Source: Lachnoclostridium sp. An14 (GTDB lineage: Bacteria > Bacillota > Clostridia > Lachnospirales > Lachnospiraceae). From it: a DNA stretch of 64,000 bases. The position numbers and the translations under genes were made by a program. Below are positions 34,841 through 44,751 of the stretch, in pieces (position 1 is the first letter of the stretch; each line of letters starts with the position of its first letter). The stretch lies in contig NZ_NFLE01000004.1 of NCBI RefSeq assembly GCF_002160755.1, forward strand, positions 1-64,000, given 5' to 3'. The notes beneath the pieces were generated by a model, which was not told where the DNA came from, ran no database searches, and saw only the letters and a program-made list of their open reading frames with translations.

Positions 34841-36472
34841 ATGTCAGTAAAATATGTATTTGTCACAGGAGGAGTGGTATCCGGATTGGGAAAGGGGATC
34901 ACGGCAGCGTCCCTGGGCCGGCTCTTAAAGGCCAGGGGCTACCGGGTGACCATGCAGAAACTGGATCCCTATATCAATGTGGATCCGGGAACCATGAACC
35001 CCATCCAGCACGGGGAGGTGTTCGTGACGGAGGACGGGACGGAGACGGACCTGGATCTGGGCCATTACGAGCGGTTTATCGACGAGAACCTGGGCGTCCA
35101 TTCCAACGTGACCACAGGAAAAATCTACTGGTCCGTCCTCCACAAGGAGCGTCGGGGAGATTACGGCGGCCGGACGGTGCAGGTGATCCCCCACATCACC
35201 AACGAGATCAAGAGCCGTTTCTACCGCTCGGACAAGGAGGACTGCATCGCCATCATCGAGGTGGGCGGCACCGTGGGCGACATTGAAAGCCAGCCCTTTT
35301 TAGAGGCCATCCGTCAGTTTCAGATGGAGGTGGGGCGGGAGAACGCCATTTTGATCCACGTGACCCTGATCCCCTACCTGCGGGCGTCCGGGGAACTGAA
35401 AACAAAGCCCACCCAGGCCAGCGTGAAACAGCTCCAGGGCATGGGCATCCAGCCGGACATCCTGGTCTGCCGCTCGGAGGTGGAGCTGGGAACGGATGTA
35501 AAGGAAAAAATCGCCTTATTCTGCAACGTGCCCGTGGATCACGTGCTCCAGAACCTGGACGTGGAATACCTTTACGAGGCTCCTCTGGCCATGGAAAAGG
35601 AGCATCTGGCGGAGGTGGTCTGCCGCAGCTTAAACCTTCCCTGCGGGACGCCGGATCTGGAGGGCTGGAAAGAGATGGTGTGGCGGCTGCGCCACCCGGA
35701 GCGGTCTGTCACCATCGCCCTGGTGGGAAAATACGTCCAACTCCACGACGCCTACTTAAGCGTGGCGGAGGCCTTAAAGCACGGGGGCATCGAGAACCGG
35801 TGCAGCGTGAACATCCGCTGGGTGGACTCAGAGCAGGTGACGGAGGCCACGGCGGAGGCCCTCTTAGGAGGGGCCGACGGCATCCTGGTGCCCGGCGGCT
35901 TTGGAAACCGGGGCATTGAGGGAAAGATCCAGGCCGTCCGCTACGCCAGGACGAAGGGCATCCCCTATCTTGGTATCTGCCTGGGGATGCAGCTGGCGGT
36001 GATCGAGTTTGCCAGGGACGTGATCGGCTTTGCCGATGCGGACAGCACCGAGTTAAACCCGCAGACCTCCCACCCGGTAATCGCCCTTTTGCCGGAGCAG
36101 AACGGCGTCACAGACCTGGGAGGCACCCTGCGTCTGGGCTCCTACCCCTGCGTGCTGGAGGAAGGCTCTTTGGCGGAGCAGCTCTACGGCACCAGGGAGA
36201 TCACGGAGCGCCACCGTCACCGCTATGAGTTTAACAATGAGTACCGGGACATCCTGAAGTCCCACGGCCTGCGCCTTTCCGGCTTGTCCCCCGACGGGCG
36301 GATCGTGGAAATGGTGGAGCTGCCGGAGCACCCGTATTTTATCGCCACCCAGGGCCACCCGGAGTTTAAATCCCGGCCGAACCATGCCCATCCCCTGTTT
36401 GTGGGGCTGGTGCAGGCCGCCCTGCGGGAGAATAAACGGAAAGAGGATGAGAAAAAAGGAGGAGACGCGTAA
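34841..36472 (+). CDS. pyrG: CTP synthase
   Basis: PyrG converts UTP to CTP with glutamine as the nitrogen source. The 543-residue protein has the synthetase P-loop region [21 protein letters not shown] and a class I glutaminase domain with the nucleophile Cys in [11 protein letters not shown]. The start MSVKYVF follows GAAAGGAG; the ATG at 34811 has no RBS. It opens a six-gene operon (pyrG, gltB, gltD, glnA, ANTAR regulator, dapL) with gaps of at most 24 bp. gltB begins on its stop codon (TAATG). Confidence 0.95.
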   Translation: MSVKYVFVTGGVVSGLGKGITAASLGRLLKARGYRVTMQKLDPYINVDPGTMNPIQHGEVFVTEDGTETDLDLGHYERFIDENLGVHSNVTTGKIYWSVLHKERRGDYGGRTVQVIPHITNEIKSRFYRSDKEDCIAIIEVGGTVGDIESQPFLEAIRQFQMEVGRENAILIHVTLIPYLRASGELKTKPTQASVKQLQGMGIQPDILVCRSEVELGTDVKEKIALFCNVPVDHVLQNLDVEYLYEAPLAMEKEHLAEVVCRSLNLPCGTPDLEGWKEMVWRLRHPERSVTIALVGKYVQLHDAYLSVAEALKHGGIENRCSVNIRWVDSEQVTEATAEALLGGADGILVPGGFGNRGIEGKIQAVRYARTKGIPYLGICLGMQLAVIEFARDVIGFADADSTELNPQTSHPVIALLPEQNGVTDLGGTLRLGSYPCVLEEGSLAEQLYGTREITERHRHRYEFNNEYRDILKSHGLRLSGLSPDGRIVEMVELPEHPYFIATQGHPEFKSRPNHAHPLFVGLVQAALRENKRKEDEKKGGDA

Positions 36473-39400
36473 TGGGGCAGAGTATGGAACGAGAGGGCCT
36501 TTACCGGCCACAGTTTGAGCATGACAACTGCGGCATCGGTGCCGTGGTGGACCGGAAGGGAAGAAAGAGCCGGGAGATCGTGGAACGGGCGTTAAAGATC
36601 GTGGAGAATCTGGAGCACCGGGCCGGAAAGGACGCGGAAGGGGAGACCGGAGACGGAGTAGGCATCCTTTTGCAGATTTCCCACCGCTTTTTCTCCAAGG
36701 CCTGCAAAGCGGCAGGCATTTCCCTGGGAGGAGAGCGGGATTACGGCATTGGAATGTTCTTCTTCCCGCAGAATGAGCTGAAACGGAACCAGGCAAAGAA
36801 GATGTTTGAGGTGATTGTGGAAAAGGAAGGGATGGAATTCCTCGGCTGGCGGCCGGTGCCGGTGGCGGAGGAGGTGCTGGGGCACAAGGCCAGAGAGTGT
36901 ATGCCTGCCATCGAGCAGGGCTTTGTGAAACGGCCGGAGGGCGTAAACCGGGGGCTGGATTTTGACCGCCGTCTGTACGTGGTGCGCCGGGTGTTTGAGC
37001 AGAGCAACGACGGCACCTACGTGGCCTCCCTCTCCAGCCGCACCGTGGTGTATAAGGGGATGTTTCTGGTGGGACAGCTGCGGACCTTTTACCGGGATCT
37101 GCAGTCGGAGGACTATGACTCCGCCATCGCCATGGTCCATTCCCGTTTCAGCACCAACACGGAGCCCAGCTGGGAGCGTGCCCATCCCAACCGCCTGATC
37201 GTCCACAACGGGGAGATCAACACCATTCGGGGAAACGCCGACAAGATGCTGGCCAGGGAGGAGACCATGGAGTCCCCCTGCCTCCACGGGGAGCTGCACA
37301 AGATCCTTCCCGTGGTGAGCGCCAAAGGCTCTGACTCCGCCATGTTAGACAACACCCTGGAATTTCTCATGATGAACGGCATGGACTTACCCCTAGCGGT
37401 GATGGTGACCATCCCGGAGCCCTGGGAGAACCACAGGGCCATGGCGGAGCGGAAACGGGAGCTCTACCAGTATTACGCCACCATGATGGAGCCCTGGGAC
37501 GGCCCGGCCTCCATCGTGTTCTCCGACGGGGACGTGATGGGAGCGGTATTGGACCGCAACGGGCTGCGCCCCTCCCGCTATTACGTGCTGAAAGACGGGA
37601 CGGTGATCCTGGCTTCGGAGGTGGGCGTCCTGCCGGTGCCGGAGGAGGAGATCGTCATGAAGGAACGGCTCCACCCGGGAAAAATGCTCCTGGTGGACAC
37701 CAGGGCGGGAAAGATTTTCCACGACGAGGAGATCAAGGGCCACTACGCGGCGGCCAGACCCTACGGGGAGTGGTTAAGCGGCGGCCTGGTGCGCCTGGAG
37801 GACTTAAAAATCCCCAACAAAAAGGTGCCCGTCCACACCGCCGCCCAGCGGGCCAGGCTCCAGAAGGCCTTCGGCTATACGTATGAGGAGTACCGCACCT
37901 CCATCCGGGAGATGGCCCTAAAGGGGGCGGAGGGGATCCGTTCCATGGGGGCGGACACGCCCTTAGCCGCCCTTTCCGGGGAGCGGCAGCCCCTGTTTTC
38001 CTACTTTAAACAGCTCTTTGCCCAGGTGACCAATCCCCCCATCGACTCCATCCGGGAGGAGATCGTCACCAGCACGGCGGTGTACGTGGGGCGGGACGGA
38101 AACCTGTTAGAGGACCGGCCGGAGAACTGCCAGGTATTAAAGATCAGCCAGCCCATTCTCAGCAGCACCGATATGCTGAAACTGAAGGAGCTGAAGGAGG
38201 GGCGGCTGAAAACGGCGGTAGTGCCCATTTTATACTACAAGAGCGCCCCCCTGGAGCGGGCCATGGAACAGCTGTTCGTGGAGGTGGACAAGGCCTACCG
38301 GGACGGGGCGGCCATTTTAATCCTCACCGACCGGGGCGTAGATGAAAACCACGTGGCCATTCCCTCCCTCCTGGCGGTGTCCGCTGTCCATCAGCACCTG
38401 GTGCAGACGAAACGGCGCACGGCCATGTCCGTGATCCTGGAGTCTGGGGAGCCCAGGGAGGTGCACCATTTCGCTACCCTTTTAGGCTACGGCGCCAGCG
38501 CCGTAAACCCCTACCTGGCCCTGGAGACCGTGGACCAGCTGGTGGAGGAAGGGATGCTTGGGAAGGAGCGGGAGGCGGCGGAGGCGGACTACCGGAGCGC
38601 CGTGCTCCACGGGATCGTGAAAATCGCCTCAAAGATGGGCATTTCCACCATCCAGTCCTACCAGGGAGCGAAGATTTTTGAGGCTGTGGGCGTGTCCGGG
38701 GAGGTGATCGACCGGTATTTTACCGGGACGGTGAGCCGCATCGGCGGCATCACCCTGGAGGACATCGAACGGGAGGCGGACGAACTCCACTCCAGGGCCT
38801 TCGATCCCCTGGGACTGTGGACGGATCTGACTTTTGACAGCGTGGGAGACCACAAGATGAGGAGCCAGGGGGAGACCCACCGCTACAATCCCCAGACCAT
38901 CCATCTGCTGCAGCAGGCGGTGCGCACCGGGGACTACGGCCTCTTTAAGCAGTATACGGAGGCGGCGGACCGGGAATGCTATGGCAATATCCGAAACCTG
39001 TTAGAGCTGGTGCCGGCGGACCATCCTGTGCCCTTGGAGGAAGTGGAGCCGGTGGAGAGCATTGTGAAACGGTTTAAAACGGGAGCCATGTCCTACGGTT
39101 CCATCTCCCAGGAGGCTCACGAGGCCCTGGCAGTGGCCATGAACCGGCTGGGAGGAAAGTCCAACACGGGAGAGGGCGGAGAGAGCGAGGAGCGCCTGGA
39201 TTCCGCCGGGACGGAAAACGACCGCTGTTCCGCCATCAAGCAGGTGGCCTCCGGACGGTTCGGAGTCACCAGCCGCTACCTGGTGAGCGCCAAGGAGATC
39301 CAGATCAAAATGGCCCAGGGGGCAAAGCCCGGCGAGGGCGGCCACCTGCCGGGGGGAAAGGTCTATCCCTGGGTGGCGAAAACCCGCCATTCCACCCCCG

Positions 39401-41082
39401 GCGTGAGCCTGATTTCCCCGCCGCCCCACCACGACATCTACTCCATCGAGGATCTGGCCCAGCTGATTTTTGACCTGAAAAATGCCAACCGGGACGCCAG
39501 GATTTCTGTAAAGCTGGTGAGTGAGGCGGGAGTGGGAACGGTGGCCGCCGGCGTGGCGAAGGCCGGGGCCCAGGTGGTGCTCATCTCCGGCAGCGACGGA
39601 GGAACGGGGGCCGCTCCCGGCAGCTCCATCCACAACGCGGGACTGCCCTGGGAGCTGGGCGTGGCGGAGACCCACCAGACCCTGTTAAAGAACGGCCTGC
39701 GGGAGCGGGTGGCCATCGAGGCGGACGGAAAGCTGATGACCGGCCGGGATGTGGCGGTGGCCGCCATGCTGGGGGCGGAGGAGTTTGGATTCGCCACGGC
39801 GCCCCTGGTGGCCTTAGGCTGCGTGATGATGCGGGTCTGCAACCTGGACACCTGCCCCATGGGCATTGCCACCCAGAATCCCCAGCTGCGGAAACGGTTT
39901 GCGGGAAAGCCGGAGCACGTGGAGAATTTCATGCGGTTCATCGCCATGGAGCTGCGGGAGTATCTGGCCCTTTTAGGCGTGCGCACTGTGGAGGAGTTGG
40001 TGGGCCGGACGGACCGGCTGAGAAAGAAAGCCTTCCCGGAGGGGAGCCGTCAGGGAAAGGTGGATGTGAGCGGCATCCTGGTCTCCGGGACAGAGGGCCG
40101 GGAGGGGAAAACAGAAGGAACTGCCCCATCCCATTCCGGCTCCGGAAAGGAAGTTTCCTCCGAAAGACGCCCCGTTTTCCATCCGGAAAAGGCCTACAAT
40201 TTCCACCTGGAGCAGTCTTTGGACTGCCGGGTGCTGCTGCCGGCCTTCCGGAAATCCCTGGAGCGGGGGGAAAGGGCTGTGGTCTCCGTGGAGGTTTCCA
40301 ACACAGACCGGGCCTTCGGCACCATCTTAGGCTCGGAGATCACCAAATACCATAAAAACGGCCTGCCGGAGGACACCTGCACCGTCCTCTGCCGGGGAGC
40401 CGGGGGACAGAGCTTTGGGGCCTTTATCCCGAAAGGACTGACCCTGTCCTTAACAGGAGACAGCAACGACTACTTCGGCAAGGGCTTATCCGGCGGCATT
40501 CTGGCGGTGACCCCGCCGGAGGGTGCGGCCTACCAGCCGGACAAAAACATCATCGTGGGCAACGTGGCCCTCTACGGAGCCACGGGAGGAGCCGCCTACA
40601 TTAACGGCGTGGCCGGGGAGCGGTTCTGCGTGAGAAACTCCGGGGCATACGCGGTGGTGGAGGGCGTGGGCGACCACGGCTGTGAGTATATGACCGGCGG
40701 CCGGGTGGTGGTCCTTGGCCGCACCGGGGAGAATTTCGCCGCCGGCATGAGCGGAGGCATCGCCTACGTGCTGGACGAGAAAAATGAGCTGTACCGCCAT
40801 TTAAACCGGGAGATGGTCTCCATGGAGCCGGTGGAAAACCGCTATGACAGGCAGGAGTTAAAATCCCTGATCCAGGCCCACGTGGAGCGCACCGGGTCGG
40901 AGAAGGGCAGAGAGGTGCTGGAGCATTTCCGGGAATACCTGCCGAAATTTAAAAAGATCATCCCCAACGACTACCGGAAGGTGATGCTGCTCTGCGCCAG
41001 ACTGGAGGAGCAGGGCCTTTCCGGGGAACAGGCGCAGATCGAGGCGTTTTATGAGAGCACAGGAAATAAGAGGGAGGCGTGA
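36472..41082 (+). CDS. gltB: Glutamate synthase large subunit
   Basis: This 1536-residue GOGAT alpha subunit has a short propeptide, then the nucleophile Cys20 (HDNCGIGAVV) of the class II glutaminase domain. The central and FMN-binding domains follow (MSYGSISQEAHEALA, ISGSDGGTGAAPGSS), then a 3Fe-4S cluster motif CVMMRVCNLDTCPMGIA, and the C-terminal beta-helix GXG repeats. It has a low-complexity linker (around nt 40085-40175) before the last domain. It makes glutamate from glutamine and 2-oxoglutarate with GltD, encoded 3 bp downstream. Confidence 0.96.
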   Translation: MGQSMEREGLYRPQFEHDNCGIGAVVDRKGRKSREIVERALKIVENLEHRAGKDAEGETGDGVGILLQISHRFFSKACKAAGISLGGERDYGIGMFFFPQNELKRNQAKKMFEVIVEKEGMEFLGWRPVPVAEEVLGHKARECMPAIEQGFVKRPEGVNRGLDFDRRLYVVRRVFEQSNDGTYVASLSSRTVVYKGMFLVGQLRTFYRDLQSEDYDSAIAMVHSRFSTNTEPSWERAHPNRLIVHNGEINTIRGNADKMLAREETMESPCLHGELHKILPVVSAKGSDSAMLDNTLEFLMMNGMDLPLAVMVTIPEPWENHRAMAERKRELYQYYATMMEPWDGPASIVFSDGDVMGAVLDRNGLRPSRYYVLKDGTVILASEVGVLPVPEEEIVMKERLHPGKMLLVDTRAGKIFHDEEIKGHYAAARPYGEWLSGGLVRLEDLKIPNKKVPVHTAAQRARLQKAFGYTYEEYRTSIREMALKGAEGIRSMGADTPLAALSGERQPLFSYFKQLFAQVTNPPIDSIREEIVTSTAVYVGRDGNLLEDRPENCQVLKISQPILSSTDMLKLKELKEGRLKTAVVPILYYKSAPLERAMEQLFVEVDKAYRDGAAILILTDRGVDENHVAIPSLLAVSAVHQHLVQTKRRTAMSVILESGEPREVHHFATLLGYGASAVNPYLALETVDQLVEEGMLGKEREAAEADYRSAVLHGIVKIASKMGISTIQSYQGAKIFEAVGVSGEVIDRYFTGTVSRIGGITLEDIEREADELHSRAFDPLGLWTDLTFDSVGDHKMRSQGETHRYNPQTIHLLQQAVRTGDYGLFKQYTEAADRECYGNIRNLLELVPADHPVPLEEVEPVESIVKRFKTGAMSYGSISQEAHEALAVAMNRLGGKSNTGEGGESEERLDSAGTENDRCSAIKQVASGRFGVTSRYLVSAKEIQIKMAQGAKPGEGGHLPGGKVYPWVAKTRHSTPGVSLISPPPHHDIYSIEDLAQLIFDLKNANRDARISVKLVSEAGVGTVAAGVAKAGAQVVLISGSDGGTGAAPGSSIHNAGLPWELGVAETHQTLLKNGLRERVAIEADGKLMTGRDVAVAAMLGAEEFGFATAPLVALGCVMMRVCNLDTCPMGIATQNPQLRKRFAGKPEHVENFMRFIAMELREYLALLGVRTVEELVGRTDRLRKKAFPEGSRQGKVDVSGILVSGTEGREGKTEGTAPSHSGSGKEVSSERRPVFHPEKAYNFHLEQSLDCRVLLPAFRKSLERGERAVVSVEVSNTDRAFGTILGSEITKYHKNGLPEDTCTVLCRGAGGQSFGAFIPKGLTLSLTGDSNDYFGKGLSGGILAVTPPEGAAYQPDKNIIVGNVALYGATGGAAYINGVAGERFCVRNSGAYAVVEGVGDHGCEYMTGGRVVVLGRTGENFAAGMSGGIAYVLDEKNELYRHLNREMVSMEPVENRYDRQELKSLIQAHVERTGSEKGREVLEHFREYLPKFKKIIPNDYRKVMLLCARLEEQGLSGEQAQIEAFYESTGNKREA

Positions 41083-41085
41083 GCG

Positions 41086-42789
41086 ATGGGACAACCAACG
41101 GGATTTTTAGATTACAGGAGAGAGACCGGCAGCGTCCGCCCGCCGGAGGAGAGAATCAAGGATTTTAAGGAGTTTCACAGAGCCCTGCCCAGGGAGCGGC
41201 AGCAGCTCCAGGGAGCCAGGTGCATGGCCTGTGGCGTGCCCTTCTGCCAGTCGGCGGCGGAGCTGGGCGGCATGGTCTCCGGCTGCCCTTTGCGGAACCT
41301 GGTGCCGGAGTTTAACGACCTGGTCTGCACGGGAAACTGGGAGCAGGCGTACCGGCGGCTGGCAAAGACCAACTGCTTTCCGGAATTTACAGGGCGGGTC
41401 TGCCCCGCCCTCTGCGAGGCGGCCTGCACCTGCGGGCTTTACGGGGAACCGGTGTCCACGAAGGAAAATGAGCTTCAGATCATTGAGAGGGCCTTTGACT
41501 CCGGTCAGGTCCGCCCGGAGCCTCCCGCGGTGCGCACGGGAAAACGGGTGGCTGTCATCGGCAGCGGTCCCGCTGGACTGGCCGCCGCCTTTCTCTTAAA
41601 CCGGCGTGGCCATCAGGTGACGGTGTTTGAGAAAAGCGACCGCCCCGGCGGCCTGCTGATGTACGGGATCCCCAACATGAAACTGGATAAGTCCATTGTG
41701 GAGCGGAGAATCCGCCTCATGGAGGCGGAGGGCGTGACCTTCGTTACGGGAGCGGACGTGGGCCGCACGGTGGCGGCGGAGGACATCCGGAAGGAATTTG
41801 ACCGGGTGGTGCTCTGCTGCGGAGCGGGACGGCCCCGGGATATTGAGGCCCCCGGCAGAGAGGCGAAGGGGATCTGGTTCGCGGTGGATTTCCTCTCCGC
41901 GGTGACAAAGAGCCTGCTGGACACGGGAACGCCGGGCAAGGGCTGTCCGACGGTGAAGGGAAAACGGGTGGTGGTCATCGGCGGCGGTGACACGGGAAAT
42001 GACTGTGTGGGAACCGCCGTCCGCCTGGGGGCGAAATCCGTGGTTCAGCTGGAGCTGATGCCGGAGCCTCCCGCCTCCCGGACAGAGGAAAATCCCTGGC
42101 CGGAGTGGCCCAGGGTGAAAAAGACGGATTACGGCCAGGAGGAGGCTGCCTGGGCCTACGGCGCCGACCCCAGACGGTTCTGTACCACCGTAGCCGCGTT
42201 TTTAGCCGGAAAGGACGGGAATGTGGCAAAGGTGAGGACGGTGGAGCTGGAGGAGGAGCGGACCGCGGAAGGCTCTGAGACAGCCAGAGCCGCGAAGATT
42301 GACGGGACGGCAAAAACGGCCGGAACTACAACGGTTGACGAGGCGGTAAAAAACGCCGGGGCCGCAAAAGCTGACGTGACGGCAGAAACCGCCGATACCG
42401 CAACGGCTGACAAACCGGCAGAAACCGTCGTTCCCGCCCCCAAACCGGCAAAACCGGCATCCCGCCCCCGCATGGTGCCAAAGCCAGGCTCGGAGCAGGA
42501 GATTCCCGCCGATCTGGTGCTGATCGCCGCCGGGTTTACGGGAGCGGAGGAGTACGCCGCCGCGGCCTTTGGCATTTCCTTAGACGGCAGGGGACGGATC
42601 CCCTGCGGCGAAGACAGCCACCGCACCGCCGACCCGGCCATATTTGCCGCCGGGGACATGAGGCGTGGCCAGTCCCTGGTGGTCTGGGCTATCCGGGAAG
42701 GGCTGGAAGCGGCCGCCCAGGTGGACGAGTCCCTCATGGGATATTCCAATCTGGAGACAATGGGAAGGAGGAGAAAGCATGGAAGATAG
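41086..42789 (+). CDS. gltD: Glutamate synthase small subunit with low-complexity insertion
   Basis: GltD brings electrons from NAD(P)H to GltB. The 567-residue protein has N-terminal Cys clusters (CMACGVPFCQ, CPALCEAACTCGLY) for 4Fe-4S centres, an FAD site (VIGSGPAGLAAAFLLNRRGH) and an NAD(P)H site (VVIGGGDTGNDC). It is longer than usual for GltD (about 490) because of an Ala/Thr/Lys-rich insertion (about 392-465) with 12-residue repeats, just before the conserved PADLVLIAAGF segment. The flanking enzyme motifs are intact, so the protein should be active. It overlaps glnA by 11 bp. Confidence 0.93.
   Translation: MGQPTGFLDYRRETGSVRPPEERIKDFKEFHRALPRERQQLQGARCMACGVPFCQSAAELGGMVSGCPLRNLVPEFNDLVCTGNWEQAYRRLAKTNCFPEFTGRVCPALCEAACTCGLYGEPVSTKENELQIIERAFDSGQVRPEPPAVRTGKRVAVIGSGPAGLAAAFLLNRRGHQVTVFEKSDRPGGLLMYGIPNMKLDKSIVERRIRLMEAEGVTFVTGADVGRTVAAEDIRKEFDRVVLCCGAGRPRDIEAPGREAKGIWFAVDFLSAVTKSLLDTGTPGKGCPTVKGKRVVVIGGGDTGNDCVGTAVRLGAKSVVQLELMPEPPASRTEENPWPEWPRVKKTDYGQEEAAWAYGADPRRFCTTVAAFLAGKDGNVAKVRTVELEEERTAEGSETARAAKIDGTAKTAGTTTVDEAVKNAGAAKADVTAETADTATADKPAETVVPAPKPAKPASRPRMVPKPGSEQEIPADLVLIAAGFTGAEEYAAAAFGISLDGRGRIPCGEDSHRTADPAIFAAGDMRRGQSLVVWAIREGLEAAAQVDESLMGYSNLETMGRRRKHGR
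42274..42417 (+). repeat. In-frame 36-bp tandem repeats in gltD
   Basis: Four imperfect 12-codon units read SETARAAKIDGT, AKTAGTTTVDEA, VKNAGAAKADVT and AETADTATADKP. A fifth partial unit (AETV) and a Pro-rich stretch follow. The period is visible in the DNA, so the insertion grew by tandem duplication. Confidence 0.8.
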
Positions 42790-44062
42790 AGCGCTGGCCC
42801 AGGTGCTGGAGCAGATGGAGGACGAGGAGGTGGAGGCTGTCCGCCTCCAGTTTACAGACATCAACGGCACCTTAAAGAGTGTGGCCGTCACCCCCGCCCG
42901 CCTGCGGAGCCTGGGGGAGGAACCCCTGTTTGTGGACGGCAGTTTCCTGGCCGGGCGGGACGGGGAGGAAGGGGTGGAGCTGCTCCTAAAGCCGGACCTT
43001 TCCACCTGTTCCATCCTTCCCTGGAAGGGGTACACGGGCAAGGTGGCCCGCCTCTACTGCAGCCTGTGCCAGGAGGACGGGACTCCCTTCCCGGAGGATT
43101 CCCGGGCTGTGCTGGCGGAGGCGGAGCGGCGGGCGGAGGCGGAAGGCTACCGCCTGTCCGTCCGCCCGGAATGCGAGTTTTTCCTCTTTCACACCGACGA
43201 TGACGGCCAGCCCACCGTGCTGACCCATGAGCGTGCCGGATACCTGGAGGCCAGTCCGGTGGACCTGGGAGAGAGCGCCAGACGGGAGATGGTCCACACC
43301 CTGGAGGAAATGGGAGTGACGGTGGAGGCGTCCCGCCATGAGATTTCCCCGGGCCAGCACGGCATTGACCTGGGGCGGATGGGACTTTTGGAGGCGGCGG
43401 ACGGGATCGCCACCTTCCGGTTTGTGGTGCGCACCGTGGCAAAGCGCCACGGCCTTCACGCCACCTTCATGCCAAAGCCTTTGAGCGACGCGGAGGGCTC
43501 CGGCGTGCATCTCCATTTCACCCTTTGCCGGGACGGAAAAAACGTGTTCTCCGGCGATAAAGAGGGAGGATTTTCCAGGGAGGCCGTGTGGTTTGCCTGC
43601 GGGCTGCTGGATCACATGGAGGCCATGACGGCGGTGGCCAACCCTCTGGTGAATTCTTACAAGCGCCTGGTGCCGGGGACGAAGGCTCCCACGGATCTGC
43701 TCTGGTCCTCCCGCCGGGAAAACGCCCTGCTGCGGATCCCGCCTGTACGCGGTATGCGGACACGCGTGGAGTACCGCGGGGCCGACGGCTCCTCCAATCC
43801 CTACCTTCTTTTAGCCCTCTGTCTGGAAGCGGGCCTGGACGGAATCCGAAACCACAGGGAAATTCCGGAGGGACAGTCTGGCGGACGGCTGCCGGGGAGC
43901 CTTTTGGCTGCCATGGAACATTTTAACCGGGATTCCTTTGTGAAGGATACCCTGGGTGAGGCGCTCTGCCGCCGCTACAGCGCCTGCAGGGAGGAGGAAT
44001 GGCGGCGTTACGAAAGGCAGGTGACCGGTTGGGAGCTTTTGGAGTATCTATACCGGTATTGA
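42779..44062 (+). CDS. glnA: Type I glutamine synthetase
   Basis: This 427-residue GSI-type enzyme has the beta-grasp start (VRLQFTDINGTLKSVAVTP), a catalytic metal Glu in SVRPECEFFLF, the HEISPGQHG segment and NSYKRLVPGTKAPTDL, followed by LLRIPPVRG. The adenylylation-site region of GSI-beta is absent, so control is not by adenylylation. It is slightly shorter than typical GSI (about 440-470). The start is fixed by GGAAGGAGG inside the end of gltD. It is followed by the ANTAR regulator gene after 24 bp. Confidence 0.9.
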   Translation: MEDRALAQVLEQMEDEEVEAVRLQFTDINGTLKSVAVTPARLRSLGEEPLFVDGSFLAGRDGEEGVELLLKPDLSTCSILPWKGYTGKVARLYCSLCQEDGTPFPEDSRAVLAEAERRAEAEGYRLSVRPECEFFLFHTDDDGQPTVLTHERAGYLEASPVDLGESARREMVHTLEEMGVTVEASRHEISPGQHGIDLGRMGLLEAADGIATFRFVVRTVAKRHGLHATFMPKPLSDAEGSGVHLHFTLCRDGKNVFSGDKEGGFSREAVWFACGLLDHMEAMTAVANPLVNSYKRLVPGTKAPTDLLWSSRRENALLRIPPVRGMRTRVEYRGADGSSNPYLLLALCLEAGLDGIRNHREIPEGQSGGRLPGSLLAAMEHFNRDSFVKDTLGEALCRRYSACREEEWRRYERQVTGWELLEYLYRY

Positions 44063-44086
44063 TTCTGCCGGGATGGGAGGAGAAGG

Positions 44087-44740
44087 ATGAAGGGCATCAT
44101 CATCGCGTTTTCCAGGTTGGAGGACGGAAGGAATATCAGACGGGCGCTGGAGCGAAACGGCTTTGAGGACATGGTCCTCTGCCAGACCGGGGCTCAGGCC
44201 CTCCGGGAGGCGGCCTTTCTGGAACGTGGGCTTTTAATCTGCGGCGTCCGGCTGAAGGATATGCACTGTACTCAGTTGCGGGAGTACCTCCCTCCGGGGG
44301 TGGAGCTTTTGGTGGTGGGCACAGAGGCCAGGCTGGCGGACTGCCCGCCGGATTTGATGGCGGTGACGGCGCCGGTGCGGGTGTACGAGCTGGCCAACAC
44401 GGTGGGGATGATGCTGGGGCGGAATGTTCCGGAAAAACGGAAAAAACAGGAGGGCCGGGCCGGCTCTGTCCCGGGAAAGCCGGGCGGAGGTTCTTCGGAG
44501 AGTGTCCGTCATACAAAGACATCTGAAAGCAGTTCTTATTTCGAGCCGAATGTCCGTCCCACAAAGACACGCAGCGAGGCGGACCAGAGGGCCATCCGCC
44601 AGGCCAAGGAGCTCCTCATGGAGCGGAACCGGCTGACGGAGGAGGGGGCCCACCGCTACCTGCAGAAACGGAGCATGGAGACGGGCAGAACCATGGCGGA
44701 ATCCGCCCGGATGGTGCTGATGCTATTTGAAAATGACTAG
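44087..44740 (+). CDS. ANTAR-domain antitermination regulator with degenerate receiver
   Basis: This 217-residue regulator has an N-terminal receiver-like domain (1-115) and a C-terminal ANTAR domain (about 165-215: [20 protein letters not shown] and onward to [13 protein letters not shown]), the RNA-binding module that stabilises paired hexaloop hairpins. The receiver lacks the phosphoacceptor Asp: the expected strand reads [11 protein letters not shown], with Gly where Asp is normal, so control by phosphorylation is unlikely. A linker with a 16-residue duplication joins the domains. Location after glnA, and ANTAR hairpins ahead of glnN and pyrG, make it the probable nitrogen antiterminator. 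Confidence 0.87.
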   Translation: MKGIIIAFSRLEDGRNIRRALERNGFEDMVLCQTGAQALREAAFLERGLLICGVRLKDMHCTQLREYLPPGVELLVVGTEARLADCPPDLMAVTAPVRVYELANTVGMMLGRNVPEKRKKQEGRAGSVPGKPGGGSSESVRHTKTSESSSYFEPNVRPTKTRSEADQRAIRQAKELLMERNRLTEEGAHRYLQKRSMETGRTMAESARMVLMLFEND

Positions 44741-44751
44741 GAGGAGATGAC

